Positions 1-11,626 of a stretch of DNA of 43,337 bases are shown piece after piece. The notes beneath the pieces were generated by a model, which had not been told where the DNA came from, searched no databases, and saw only the letters and a list, made by a program, of their open reading frames with translations. The translations under genes and the position numbers were made by a program. Numbering within the stretch: position 1 is the stretch's first letter; each line of letters starts with the position of its first letter. The DNA comes from Lingula anatina (taxonomy: Eukaryota > Brachiopoda > Lingulata > Lingulida > Lingulidae), in assembly GCF_001039355.2 (NCBI RefSeq), contig NW_019775524.1, forward strand, positions 1,063,189-1,106,525, given 5' to 3'.

Positions 1-75
1 ACGTCCTGATATGACATCATGATTTAATTTACGCTTGCAGTGATTGCTTGTACATAACTAACTGATACATTGTAG

Positions 76-957
76 GAGATAAGAATCTTCGCGGTCGACC
101 TTCGACGCACTATCAATGACCGACTCCAGATAGCATGGAACTTTACTGTATCTGCGAAGACGAATCAAAAGAACAGACCTACGGTCCTTACTCAATATGG
201 GGCTCAAATCATGGCGTTTCAGAAAACCATATATGTTATTCTCCCTACGAGAGAAGAAAGCCGCGCCATAAATTACTTTTTGGCTGTACGAGACAGCGGC
301 GACAGCGCATCTCTGCAGTTTGTGAACAGGAATTCTGACGTCATTCGAATGGTAACCAATGGCAACAAATTGAATAAAGACGACTTTCTGGAAGCTCCGA
401 TAGATGAACACGATCTCCGAGAAACGGGTATCGATAATGGCCTTTCCGAAAGAGACGCTCAGACGTTCTTCCGGGAGGATAGCCACACTGGTCACCGTCC
501 TCAAAGGGCTTCAGCTGATATCGGAAGTCCTAACCTTAACGCCATCTGGTTGATAACAAGATCCGGCATTTTGGCAAGCATAGACCCAGCAAGTGGTGCC
601 ATGCAGCGGACAGTACCATTGAACTATCTGCTCAGAGTGGAAAGATTCAATATCACATCACAACTGATGCTTTACACCGATGACAACGGCAAGGACCCGA
701 CCTTACTATTCGCTGGTCTTGCACGCAAGGGACCCGCACCTTTTCTGATTCAGAACTGCGTGTTTGCCGTCGATGTCTCCAGCGTTGGATTGAAGTGGTC
801 TGTCCCGGTGCCAGGTAATGGAACGGTTCAAGGACAGATTATTGGAATTCCTAGTGACAGTGACCCGTCTGTTCAACCAGATCAGCTCGCAGCTTTGTCC
901 ATTACAGCAAAGGGACAAGTGCTATTTGCCATTGGCAGTGCTTCTCGACAAAAATAA
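76..957 (+). CDS. 3' terminal exon of an unrecognised protein (paralogue A)
   Basis: An acceptor (ttgtag) at 75 opens a frame that runs 293 codons to TAA at 955-957. The frame upstream of 76 has a stop, so the exon starts here and earlier exons lie left of the window. The product starts around EIRIFAVDLRR and ends with a block (PVPGNGTVQGQI, then GIPSDSDPS) shared with the exon at 1790-2812. It alternates hydrophobic strands and short turns, has several N-x-S/T sites and almost no cysteine. This resembles a beta-propeller-like or PQQ-like fold, which is inference; I do not recognise the family. It has no transmembrane segment in the visible part. Confidence 0.75.
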   Translation, partial: EIRIFAVDLRRTINDRLQIAWNFTVSAKTNQKNRPTVLTQYGAQIMAFQKTIYVILPTREESRAINYFLAVRDSGDSASLQFVNRNSDVIRMVTNGNKLNKDDFLEAPIDEHDLRETGIDNGLSERDAQTFFREDSHTGHRPQRASADIGSPNLNAIWLITRSGILASIDPASGAMQRTVPLNYLLRVERFNITSQLMLYTDDNGKDPTLLFAGLARKGPAPFLIQNCVFAVDVSSVGLKWSVPVPGNGTVQGQIIGIPSDSDPSVQPDQLAALSITAKGQVLFAIGSASRQK

Positions 958-1100
958 GTTCAATGTAACAGATAATTAACTTGTATTTGTAATCTCTACA
1001 GTACAAGCTGCGCAGTACTGTGGCCAGTAGGGTTAAAAATAATGGGTTGCTCTTGAATGATTATTATTAATTACCGGTACATATTTATTCTTATAAGTCT

Positions 1101-1135
1101 GACCAGGGAATTATATTTAATATAATTCCCTGGTC
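1101..1135 (+). repeat. Perfect 16-bp hairpin in the 3' UTR of paralogue A
   Basis: Bases 1101-1116 (gaccagggaattatat) are the exact reverse complement of 1120-1135, with a 3-base loop at 1117-1119. It lies 143 bases after the stop codon and 9 bases before the first AATAAA. Its role is unknown: an RNA stem in the 3' UTR or a small inverted-repeat relic. Confidence 0.85.
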
Positions 1136-1144
1136 TGGCGCAAC

Positions 1145-1157
1145 AATAAACAATAAA
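1145..1157 (+). terminator. Polyadenylation signals of paralogue A
   Basis: Two AATAAA hexamers occur at 1145-1150 and 1152-1157, about 190 bases after the stop at 957. They are suitable poly(A) signals for the gene ending there. Confidence 0.6.
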
Positions 1158-1789
1158 ATGTGCAATTCTTGATAGGGCTTCTTTGTTTCAATTCCATGAA
1201 AATGAGAGTATTATTTCACATAATTATACGATTTGCTTTCCGTGCCCAAATCACATAAAATTGGTTACTATTGCATACGATTTGCCAGATGGAGACATAT
1301 AGCACTGCATTGACGGAACGATTGAGCGACAGTTGTCTATAGTCGTATCGCTGGAGGGGGGGGGCATGTGAATATCCCGGTGTTTATCGGTGATAGGTGG
1401 TTCAAGTCTTCCCGTTATCATCACGCTTATTTCACTAAAGCGGCTGGGTCACTAATTTAAGCACTGCAGATTCACCTTTCAAATTGTTACGCACCTACAG
1501 TGAATGAAAGCAAGCAGCAAGATGATCGAGAAGTGGTAAAAGTTCTTGGTTCGTGAGTTTATACCTATTCTTTTTTTATTTGCAAATGTTCTTTTCAATT
1601 CGATGTTCATAGTGTTTTGGCTGGCTCAACCCATGGATTAACGTAAGACTTTCAACTTCCAAATAATTTAAGACATATAAAGCATTTATTAAGAAAGCTT
1701 TTAGTGTGTTGAAAAATTGAGATAAGAAAGTGTTTATTTCGTATTGCCAAATGCTAATTTTCATTTTATCCCGTTCGGGAAATTTCCAG
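1158..1789. other. Spacer between the two paralogous exons
   Basis: No convincing coding exon is seen. There is a G9 run near 1357 and otherwise AT-rich sequence. This matters because no upstream exons for the next coding exon fit here. Confidence 0.5.
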
Positions 1790-2812
1790 ATACTTCGTCT
1801 GTACGCGGTTGACTTAAGAGACATCATGGTCCAAATCATCAAAGTCGTTTGGATTTATAATTTCACCAGCGAGGTGGAGACCCCCAGATCCTTTCTGGGT
1901 GACATAGGAGGATACCTACCGAATGATGACCCAAGCGGCCCTCGCCTGATGGTGTATCGCCATTACGTCTACTTGGTTATCCCAGCAGAGACGAACGACG
2001 TGGCCTCCAGTGGGACAAACGGCGTAAAGAACCGACTGCTGGTTTTCCATGATAACGGAACAAGTGGGACGCTAAAGTACACTCAAGATCTTGACGTCGT
2101 AAGAATGGCGGCGGAAGAGAGTCTCAACACTGCCGTTCCGAAGCCGCATCATCCGCCACAAAACCAAGGGCAACGGAGCCAAATTAATAGAGCCTCGGAT
2201 AATTTACGAGCTATTTTTGGACAGGAAGTTTATGACATTCCTGAAAGGTTCATGGGTTTGGCCAAACCTGTCGCCCGAGGCCCGGTACGTCTACGGCGAG
2301 ATTCTACGCTGCGATTCCACCCTTCTGCTCATCAACAGCGTATCAAAGAATCAAATCCAGAAGTTCAAGCCATTTGGCTTGCCACTCGATCTGGCGGCCT
2401 CTACCGCATGAAGTACGACGACGGTGATATACTGACCACTCTCCAGTTGTCAAAGGCATTAAACGTCTCTTCGTTTAACATGACGTCAGAACTGATGATC
2501 ATTTCGTCACAAGATGGCAATGCACAGGGTCCAGTACTCGTATTTGCCGGCATCGCAGAAACCGCTACGTCAGCAGCAAAGAATGGTGACGTCCCGTCTA
2601 TGTCAATATTTTACAACTACATGTACGTCGTGGATATCAAAGGTTCTGTCAAACTGGCTTTGCCTGTACCAATGAACGGGACGGTCCAGGGGCAAATTAT
2701 GGGCATACCGACCGACGATGACCCCTCCCGACAGTCGGATCTTCTTGTGGCGTATTCCCGTGTCAGCGAAGGCAATCAGTTGTTTGCATATGGATATCAC
2801 AAAACAAAATGA
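1790..2812 (+). CDS. Terminal exon of an unrecognised protein (paralogue B)
   Basis: The acceptor tttccag ends at 1789. The open frame then encodes about 340 residues and stops with TGA at 2810-2812. It aligns with the exon at 76-957: both begin with a (F/Y)AVDLR motif, share QAIW/NAIW followed by L-(A/I)-TRSG in the middle, and end in PVP-NGTVQGQI then GIP-D-DPS. B is longer because of an extra stretch (roughly residues 40-190) containing PNDDPSGPRLMVYRHYVYLV. The open frame extends in phase upstream to 1730, but the match to A begins at the acceptor. It may be a separate tandem gene or an alternative last exon of the same gene. Function is unknown; a propeller-like fold is inferred. Confidence 0.75.
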   Translation: MLRLYAVDLRDIMVQIIKVVWIYNFTSEVETPRSFLGDIGGYLPNDDPSGPRLMVYRHYVYLVIPAETNDVASSGTNGVKNRLLVFHDNGTSGTLKYTQDLDVVRMAAEESLNTAVPKPHHPPQNQGQRSQINRASDNLRAIFGQEVYDIPERFMGLAKPVARGPVRLRRDSTLRFHPSAHQQRIKESNPEVQAIWLATRSGGLYRMKYDDGDILTTLQLSKALNVSSFNMTSELMIISSQDGNAQGPVLVFAGIAETATSAAKNGDVPSMSIFYNYMYVVDIKGSVKLALPVPMNGTVQGQIMGIPTDDDPSRQSDLLVAYSRVSEGNQLFAYGYHKTK

Positions 2813-2826
2813 CGTTTTTTTGCATC

Positions 2827-3171
2827 TTAAAGGGATAATAACTCTTCGTTTCGGCCAAAAAATGAATTTTCCTGGAGTAAACAACAATTTTTCCATACTT
2901 ACCAATGGTTAATGAATCCATTTTTACATTCAAAGTAAGTCCCTGGTTTTTTTCTAAAAAGTTTGGTTTTTTGTTAAAATCTCTTAAGACATTTTAACAG
3001 AGTATAGCCATCAATGGAGGTCACGTTGTCTAAAGACAAGCTCAGATGTCAGAATAATAGCTATAACTGCCGTTTTTGTAGTAAAACAGAATTTATTATA
3101 TTTCTATGAGTTGTTCACAATGTTTTTATTGTGAAATATAGATCACATACGAAGAGTTATTATCCCTTTAA
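2827..3171 (+). mobile_element. TTAA-flanked MITE, copy 1
   Basis: A 345-bp non-coding element flanked by TTAA on both sides. Its inverted ends read AGGGATAATAACTCTTCGT on the left and the complement (ACGAAGAGTTATTATCCCT) on the right. It starts only 14 bases after the stop codon of paralogue B, so it probably forms part of that 3' UTR. Near-identical copies are at 10300-10643 (same orientation) and 17866-18213 (inverted). No ORF is present, so mobilisation would need a transposase in trans. TTAA targets are typical of piggyBac-like elements, but these ends do not begin with the usual CCC. Confidence 0.85.
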
Positions 3172-4277
3172 ATAGTTATTTCATAAGTGAGTTCTGCCAC
3201 AAAAATCAGGCGAATTATATTACAAAAATCAAGTATGTCTGCAAAAGATAGTTGAAAATATTTCAACCAGCAGCAGTTCCTCTTTGACTGCGGTTGTATG
3301 GCTTTCCTATTGGAAATTTACACATATTTTTGCATGCATTGTTTATGAAACCGTAATGCATTCCTACTTTGATAAACTGTAAAATTACCTTTTTTCACTT
3401 TTGCCTAACATTTTCAGATGTGCAACAGAAAAATAAGGGTGAATGAAATAAACTAATTTTTGAAAAATAAATGCTAGAGAATTTTTTCAAAAAAATATAT
3501 TATCAAATAAATTTGATCTTGAATCGCACAATGGACGCCATGACACTACTTCGTTGCACGGTGAACACTTGTGCAGTTCTAATGAAAATTGAATCATCTC
3601 CAGCCTCGCACGGACTGGGTATGATAAACGTCATCACAAAACGATCACATCAACCAAGTGCACAATGCTCAGTTGGATACCCGTGCGTGAATGACGACTT
3701 AAAAACCAAATCACAGAAACTGCCAAATTTTAAAGTTATCGTGTCATGACGAATTTCTTGGGCTTTCGGTCAGATTCTAAAATTTGTCCAAACGCAGCCC
3801 AGGCCTGCGATATGTCATCAAACAGAGATAAGCCACTTGTCCCAGACAGCCTGTACCCTGGAGACCCTGAATGGGGGCCCGGTGCAGCGTAACCTCGCGC
3901 TACCGCCACACAAGGTGCTCTGTGTCGTCCCTATCTTGCCACGCATAAGTGTAGAGAGTGTTTAAGGTCACAAGGAACTTGACGTACTCCTTTTTTCTGA
4001 TTGGGCGCTCACTGTGCCACGGTGCCTCAGCGGAGAGATTTCTGCTTCTACCATCTGAGTAAGTGCCCCCAAATCGAGGAACGGCCCATGGTTTTTTAGC
4101 TGAGACACGTCTTTCGTTACTGCCAACTTTAAATAGCGCTCGACGCTGCGGGTTTTCACTAAAAAAGACGTTTTTACTGCATACTCTCGGGTGATTTTGA
4201 CATTTTGTTTTCTTACAGAGAGTGATAACCGTTCAACTTTTGTCTTGTCTCTCACCTGTTAGTTTTCGTTACCAACG
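3172..4277. other. Intergenic region upstream of the mosaic secreted gene
   Basis: No convincing exon is found. An AATAAA at 3447-3452 could end a transcript from paralogue B. The sequence becomes more GC-rich from about 3780 to 4000. A TATA-like motif lies at 4128-4136. Confidence 0.4.
4128..4136 (+). promoter_or_regulatory. Possible TATA-like box
   Basis: TTTAAATAG lies 142 bases upstream of the ATG at 4278, leaving room for a 5' UTR of roughly 100-120 bases. The motif is short, so this is only a candidate. Confidence 0.2.
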
Positions 4278-7200
4278 ATGGCATCTTTGAAGATTCTTCT
4301 TGTATGGGCAAGTACCTTGATGCTCGGAGTGTATGGACAAACAGCTACCCCAGGTAATGCTATTTTTTTTGTTTTATATCCAAATGAATTTTAATTTTAT
4401 TCTTAGTTTGATTCTTTTTCTTTATTTCACATTTTATTATACGTTTTCACAAGGATTGTGACTATTTTTTTATTTGTTTTACTTGAATTTGTTCAGACCC
4501 TCTGATCAAAGCATAGGCTTTTGAAAATGCAAATCCTGTCCGTAACTGTTTTACCAGTATATACAACATAAAATTATTTTAAAGCTCGTCTTGTAAGAGA
4601 GGAAAAGACTTGCTTTACCAATGAATTATACCTCAGTGATACGACTTGTAAAATCGCTGTATGATACACCCCATTTATCCCTTATAAGCACAAAAGTAAA
4701 CTGTTGTTCAAAACGACAGATAAAAAAATTAAAGATTCACACTTTTATTGCAATTCAAATATGCTCCACTGAGGGCAAATTTCTCACTAATTTCGGTATC
4801 ATTTCTTCTTCTGAAGTTTCTGTTACATCGGGCTTTCACTTCCGCATGAAAAACGAATGTTGGTCTACTACAACAAATATCAGTATTTTAAGTTCAATAA
4901 CTTTGATGTATGAGTTTGATGGTGACTTTGACCCATTCCCATACGTGGCTTAGATATCTGGCACGCCTACGATAGTAAATAACTCCCTAACAGCTTCCGA
5001 AGGCTTGCCAGACATCAGAGCCGCTTACGCTGAAAGCACCTCAGCGAGAAACCCCTCGGAGATGGGTCAACCCTGCTTGATTGATCTGAAGTTTAAGATA
5101 TGAGAACGGACTCTTTGAAATATCGTCAAAGACCCAACTTTAAAGGGTGGTGAAAGTGGCCAAAAAGATGTCCTCCAAGCAGATGAAAAGGGACACAGTG
5201 ACTCAAGTTAGATGATGATAACGACGATGCACACATACATAGGTTAACACATCACAGAAGTTTCTTAAGGTTACACAAGCTAATTAAATAGTGCTATCGT
5301 AAAGTAATACATGTCACGTATCAACGCAGCGATGTATTTTCAACCATCATCTTCCACAACGGCGGCCACTTGGGATTAGGGCACGGCATAAGGAATTACA
5401 TAAACTAGTGTGAAAAATTTATAAGTCCTTAGAATGTATCTGTTTTTTAAAAAAACTTTTGTAATAAACAACATTAATGTGAAAGTGTAGAAGACAGTTT
5501 CCATTGTGGATAAAAAGGAGTAATATAAGTAAAAAAGAATAAAGTCCAGGTTGTCCTTTCTTAGTTAACAAGCAAGCTGTAGGAGGTTTTAGGTTTTGCC
5601 ATCAAATATGGGCCGTGGGCCGCATACCATTTCGAATCAGCATGAAGACGCTCTCAATCTGCTTACAAATAAACCAAAACCAAAAGAGATTGCACATCCT
5701 CAGATTGGGTGAACGTTATCTGTCCCGAATCCCAACAATATTAAATTCTTGCCAGCACTCGATATTTTTATCAGTGTCTTAGGGTGCGTTCACAATGAAA
5801 CTATCGTTTTAGATAGATCGACCCAACTGCACGAGGACTCTCGCCGAAGAGTGAATGACACGCCTCTTCGTGCAGCTGGGGGGAGGGGGGGAGAGAGAGA
5901 GGGTGCCTAATTTTTGTGTGCGTTCGGCTAATGGAAGCTTCTTCACTTCGTTTGGAGTGCGATCGAGTTGGATAGTTTACCTTGTACACTGTCCGATAGT
6001 TTCTTTGGGAACGTGGCCTTAACGTGAAGGTCAATACGGTCCGTAATCTGTTACTATAAAAGCGTGTACATCGTGGTATTATTAGAATCAAGATCAATAT
6101 TGGTTTAGTTAAAGTGCAAACACCAGTGATATTGATGACATTAATATTTTGGCACGTCAAAGGAGACAGAGAAAGAGTGAGCGTTTGGCCCCTGTTTCCC
6201 ACCGGTATATTGTTTAGTGTTAAGATGGGGCTTTATTCCTTCCTATTCATATTTTTCGTTTTCCTGTATCAGTAAGATTTGAAAACTTTCATGCTGAAAA
6301 CTTTTATTTAGCCAGCCGCGTATACTTGCTGTTGCTGCATTTCTAGACAACATATGCGCACCAGCGTACATGTAGATGCTCGATTGTAAAGGCGGCAAAA
6401 GGAATGTTCTTAAACGGTGGACCACATAATGTCAACTTTTGTTTCTCAGTGTCAGTTGTGCAGACAGTCGATGACAAAGAGTTGGCAAAACTAAAAAACT
6501 TGGTTTTGTTGCCTTGATGTAAACCTTTAAAGATGGGCCTCATTTTAGAGGATGGTGAATTTTACGCTTCAAGCCCACTCCGAAGACATCTGGGTCACGT
6601 AAAAGTTTAAATCAACCCGTGTTGTAGAAACTTTCTTTAATATGACTTTGTCATATACTGAGGTTTAGTTTGGCTTCACATTTGACTTTAAAGAGCACAA
6701 TGTGATAAAGGTATGCCACACCTACCCTCTATCAGGGCCACTGATTAATTTTTCTAGAGCTAGATATTAACAGATATGTCTCAAGTTAAATAGATGGCTA
6801 ATCTCTGTAGCCTCAGCAAAAATGTCCACAGAATAATAACTGCGGCCCTGATAGAGGGTAGGCCAAACCGGGACGGTTTTAGCTTAAGCAAGCCTCTAAG
6901 AAGAGGTGATCATTAAAAACAAACCGTTCTAATGTGTAAAAGCTGGTGCGGTTCCCAATCTAGCAATCACTGACCTACACAAAATGTGACTTAAATTTGG
7001 TGCAATACAGTTAAGTACAGTAAAAGCTGACTTAAGGCGTTTTGGATTCCATTTATAACCAAAACTGAACTCCTTCTGTTGAATTGCGTGGCCCAAAACT
7101 GGCAAGAGGGCTTCTGTTTTTCACTTTAATTGTTTTCATTTCATGTTTCAACAGCGTGTTTGATATCGACCCCGTCGCAATACGAGTACAAATTTGTTCG

Positions 7201-10200
7201 GGACGTTTCACGTGAAACCAATGCCACATTTGAGGTGAAGGCGGCAGAAAATGCTCACATCATCCTGGCACCTGATTTGGCTTTGCAGACAGATACAAGC
7301 GGAAGGGTAGGTTATATTTCCCAGTGAGTTCTCAAAAGTATCTCTATTTGTTTATAAATTTAAAAACCAAGGTCCGTTTCCGGTACAACTAAGCACATTG
7401 CCACGAAGATTGCTTGTAATATATATTATCATTTTTATGTACAGACACAGATGTGTCTGTACATATAGCCGTCATCTGCGTCTGTCGTCGCCGTCGTCGC
7501 CGTCGTCGCCGTGCACTTTTACCGATAACACGATAAGTGGAAAACTGTTTTTTCTTTTGGCTTGAAACTTACAGAACTGATGAATATTCATAATACGCAG
7601 GTCAAGTTCGAAAATCAGCATGATCGGGTCACTTATAGGGAATTTATGCTGTTTTTTCACTTTTTTCAGCATATATGCAGCACCGATAACACGATAAGTG
7701 GAAAACCGTTTTACCTTTTGGCTTGAAACTTACAGAACTGATGAATATTTATAATACGCAGGTCAAGTTCGAAAAAAAGCACGATCGATAAGTGGAAGGC
7801 AGTTTTACTTTTTGGCTGTATATTTACAGAGCTGATGAATATTCATAAAACGAAGGTCAAGTTCGAAAATCAGCATGATCGGGCCATTATTGTAGAAGTT
7901 ATGCTGTTTTTTCACTTTTCAGCATATATGCAACACTGTAAACACATTTCAAGGAAAACTGATAGGCCTGTTGTCATGAAACTCACAGGAGTAATCAATC
8001 TTACTAAAACGCAGGTCAAGTTTGAAAATAGGCATGTTCGGGCCACTATTTTAGTAGTTATGCTTTTTTTTCACTTTTCAGCATATATGCAACACTGTAA
8101 ACACAATATAAGAAAAACAGATAGGCCAATTGTCATTAAACTCACAGGAGTGGTCATTCCTGCTAAAACACAGGTTGAGTTTAAAAATCAGCATAATCGG
8201 GCCATTTTTTTAAAGAAATGCCGTTTTTTCACATTTCCTCAGATTCAATTCTTAGGCATGTTAACAGTTTCATAATTTAATTAACAAGATACATAAAAGT
8301 GTTTGTTTGGCATTTCCTGCATCTTTACAACATTGTTAGTTGATTATGTAAAAATGATGGTAAACTTGTTATCGTGTATTGTGTAATTAAGTTTCAAAAA
8401 TGGAAATAAACTCATATCATTGCAGTTTGACAGATTCAATCATTCACTATGTTCAGAATCTCAGAATGGAAGAAATTGGACATTTAACACTGCTCTATTG
8501 ATGTTATTCCCATCTCATCAATTTTCCTAATTGATCATATAAAACAGCAGTAAACTATTAATTTTGTTTTATGTTAAAAATTGTTAAAAATGGGGAAAAA
8601 AACATTTCAGAACAGTACTGTCTTGTTTACATTTTGGCATTTTCAAGTTGTGACTTTGAAGTTCCATGGGCCTGAAGACCTTTGCTTGTCACATTTTCTG
8701 AATATCCATAATACTAATATTTTATTATTAAAATTGATGGTCATTATGCTGTTAAACATTATGTAATATTGCATCAAAATTTGAAAAAAAAAAGCTATTT
8801 TGGGCACTGCTCCTTGATGACCATTTAAGAAAAAACATTCCACTTACTGTCCTCAAACTTACAGGAAAGAAACATGGGATTAAAATACAGCTTCAGTAGG
8901 CAATGCAGCCTGTTTGGCAATTCTTACTGCCAGTTAAACAGTTTTTTTGTGAAAATTTAATTTTTCACATATTGGCATTTTCAAGGTGTGACCTTGAAGT
9001 TCCACAGGCTTGAAGACCCATGCTAGTCACATTTTCTGAAAATCCAAGATACGTATATTTTATTATTAAAAATTGACGGTCATTATGCTGTTAACCATTA
9101 TGTAATATGGCATCAGAATAGAAGAAAACACAATTTTGGGTGCTGCTGCCATGATGACCATTATGGGAAAACCATGTTACTTATGATTGCCAAACTTTCA
9201 AAAAAGAAATACAGGACTAAAATGCAGCTGGAGTTGGAAAAGCAGTCTAATTGGCTTCCTTTTTCTGGAAGTTATACATTTTCAAAGTGTGAACTTGTTA
9301 CACATTTTACTTACATTGATATTACCTGTTGAGCATAATTAAAATTTGATGTTGAATTTGCAGTTTAACATAATGTACTTTTGCATCAGAATTGACAGTA
9401 CCCTATTTTGTGCATAGTTATTTCCTGTTTTTTGTCTGTACATTTGACAGCTTTGCTGCCTTGTTATTTGCTGCCTTTACAAACCTTTGTTTCCTTGGGT
9501 TTTGTCACTACCAGATTAAAACACAATTACCCAACGAACTAGTTGTGGTAATTCTGGTTTCTTCGTGGTTTGTTTTGCAGACCGGGGCGCCTGGCTTTGA
9601 GATTGTCATTGGCGACAACAAGAACTCAGAATCATGTATTCGCAATGGAACCCAAGGCCCCTGCCTAGTGACTGTGAAGACCCCGAACATTCTTGACGGG
9701 AATGGCAAGCTTTCCTTTTGGGTATCGTGGGCAAAAGGTTAGCAAAGAGTCCCAGCAACAAGTCCTTCTTCTTTAATGGAAAATCGACACAGTTATTAAC
9801 GACAAAAATATCCAATTTGAAAGTCTGTCAATCTAATGTGGCTAGTTCTATGTCACAGGGCAAAAATTACAGGCGTCAATGTAACTAAACCATTTAAGTG
9901 AAGTTTGTAACTTTTCTGTTTAGGAGTTATAAAAGTTGGGCGTGGCAAAGTTGTGGGCGTCGACACCTTCATGCAGTGGAAGTCCCCCGGCTCAGTCGAC
10001 GTGCGTAAGATGTTTGTGGCAACCGGTTTTGGAGCCAAAGGCGAATGGCAGTTTCCAGTTTGCGACAAAGGTAACTAGAGAGAACTGCAACAATATTTGA
10101 TCATTTGTATGTAATTGTTGTCTACGCAAATGATACAATGTTAAGAAGGTGATTTCGATTTTTAGGTGAGATGATATAATAAAAATCATTATTTACTAAG

Positions 10201-11579
10201 GGACTAAATATTATAATGTTATGCTGCAATTGTTCTTGTTTCACAATAAGTATACATTTTGGCAAAGCAGTGACTGCTGAAATTGAATAACCGGTAACAT
10301 TAAAGGGATAACAACTCTTCGTTTAGGCCAAAAAATGAATTTTCCTGGAATAAACAACAATTTTCCATACTTACCAATGGTTAATGAATCCATTTTTACA
10401 TTCAAAGTTAGTCCCTGGTTTTTTTCTAAAAAGTTTAGTTTTTTGTTAAAATCTCTGAAGAGATTTTAACAGAGTATAGCTATCAATGGAGGTCACGTGG
10501 TCCAAAGACAAGCTCAGATATCAGAATAATAGCTATAACTGCCGTTTTTGTGGTAAAACAGAATATATTATATTTCTATGAGTTATTCACAATGTTTTTA
10601 TTGTGGAATATAGATCTCATACGAAGAGTTATTATCCCTTTAAGTGGACATTGAGATTAAGTTCGAAAAGCATTCTACTGGCTTGTGGTCCTTTTAAGCA
10701 AAAATACATGTAGTTAAATATATGTTTATATGCTTGGCTCTACTAAATTGACAATAGACATAGTCTGGTGACATATCGTAGCCCAATAAAATCACGGTTT
10801 GCTTTTTGGTTTGATTGAAAAAAGTATTTAAGACTGCATTAGAAATGCAGTTTAGTTGGATACAATTCTAAGCAGTCAGTGCTTAGAACAAATGTGGAGT
10901 AGTCGATTTGTTAAACAGGGCGTTCAAGAATGCGAATGCGGCGATTGAAATAGTTGATTGTAGTATACTTTACAGATGGGTAAGTTTTTGTAAGGTTCTT
11001 CAACCAAGATCTGTAGTTGCACCGCCCCTTCGCGAGGTACCTGTTCACGATGAGGCATGCGACATTTTCCAAAGTAAAGTTATATGTCTATTGGTCCGAA
11101 AAACTCTACTGAAGGAGTTTTTGATAGTTCCATTTTACCATCTTTCTGTACCAGCTTTCGCCTTTAAACTGTGTTGCTAACTGGTAAAAGAAATTGTATT
11201 TGTTGTACATTAACGAGTCTTCTTTTACAGAGTGTGGCAAGGATGTCAATGCGGACGTTCTGTTCGTTATTGATGAATCGGGAAGCGTAGGGCGCGTCAA
11301 TAATGAAAAATTGAAAAAGTTTTTAGCCGATTTGGTCCTTCAGCTACCCGTGGCGCAAGACAAGATCAGGGTTGGAGTTATCAGTTTTTCTACCCGTGTA
11401 AGACATCACTTTTCTTTGAACCAATTCGACAAACCACGTGACGTTGCAGACGCCATTATGAACATGAATTATTCTTCCGGTGGGACAAACACTGCGGACG
11501 CTTTGTGGTATGCTCAACGGGTAACGTATCAAGAATCCTTAACAACATTGCTTTGACGGATTTTGTTTATTCATTTCTC

Positions 11580-11626
<47 letters not shown>

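Larger units (their letters stand above)
7155..10070 (+). other. Exons 2-4: farnesoic-acid-O-methyltransferase-like (FAMeT) domain
   Basis: Residues about 26-177. The family hallmarks are visible: FEVKAAENAHIILAPD, then FEIVIGDNKNSESCIRNG, then LSFWVSWAKGVIKVGRG and a C-terminal ATGFGAKGEWQF. In animals this module (Pfam Methyltransf_FA type) is a non-enzymatic-looking beta domain found in many secreted or surface proteins despite its name. No methyltransferase AdoMet-binding motif is visible. Exon 3 (9581-9737) starts in phase 0 after exon 2, and exons 3-4 join in phase 1. Confidence 0.8.

Noticed and set aside
1395-1425. GGTTCAAGTCT motif resembling a tRNA B box
   Set aside because: No matching A box, acceptor stem or cloverleaf around it.
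5801-6202. 133-codon minus-strand ORF
   Set aside because: Overlaps a MITE and low-complexity GA sequence within intron 1; no domain recognised.
7835-8275. 146-codon ORF on the plus strand
   Set aside because: It lies wholly inside a diverged AT-rich tandem repeat in an intron and repeats with the unit; no domain or splice context.
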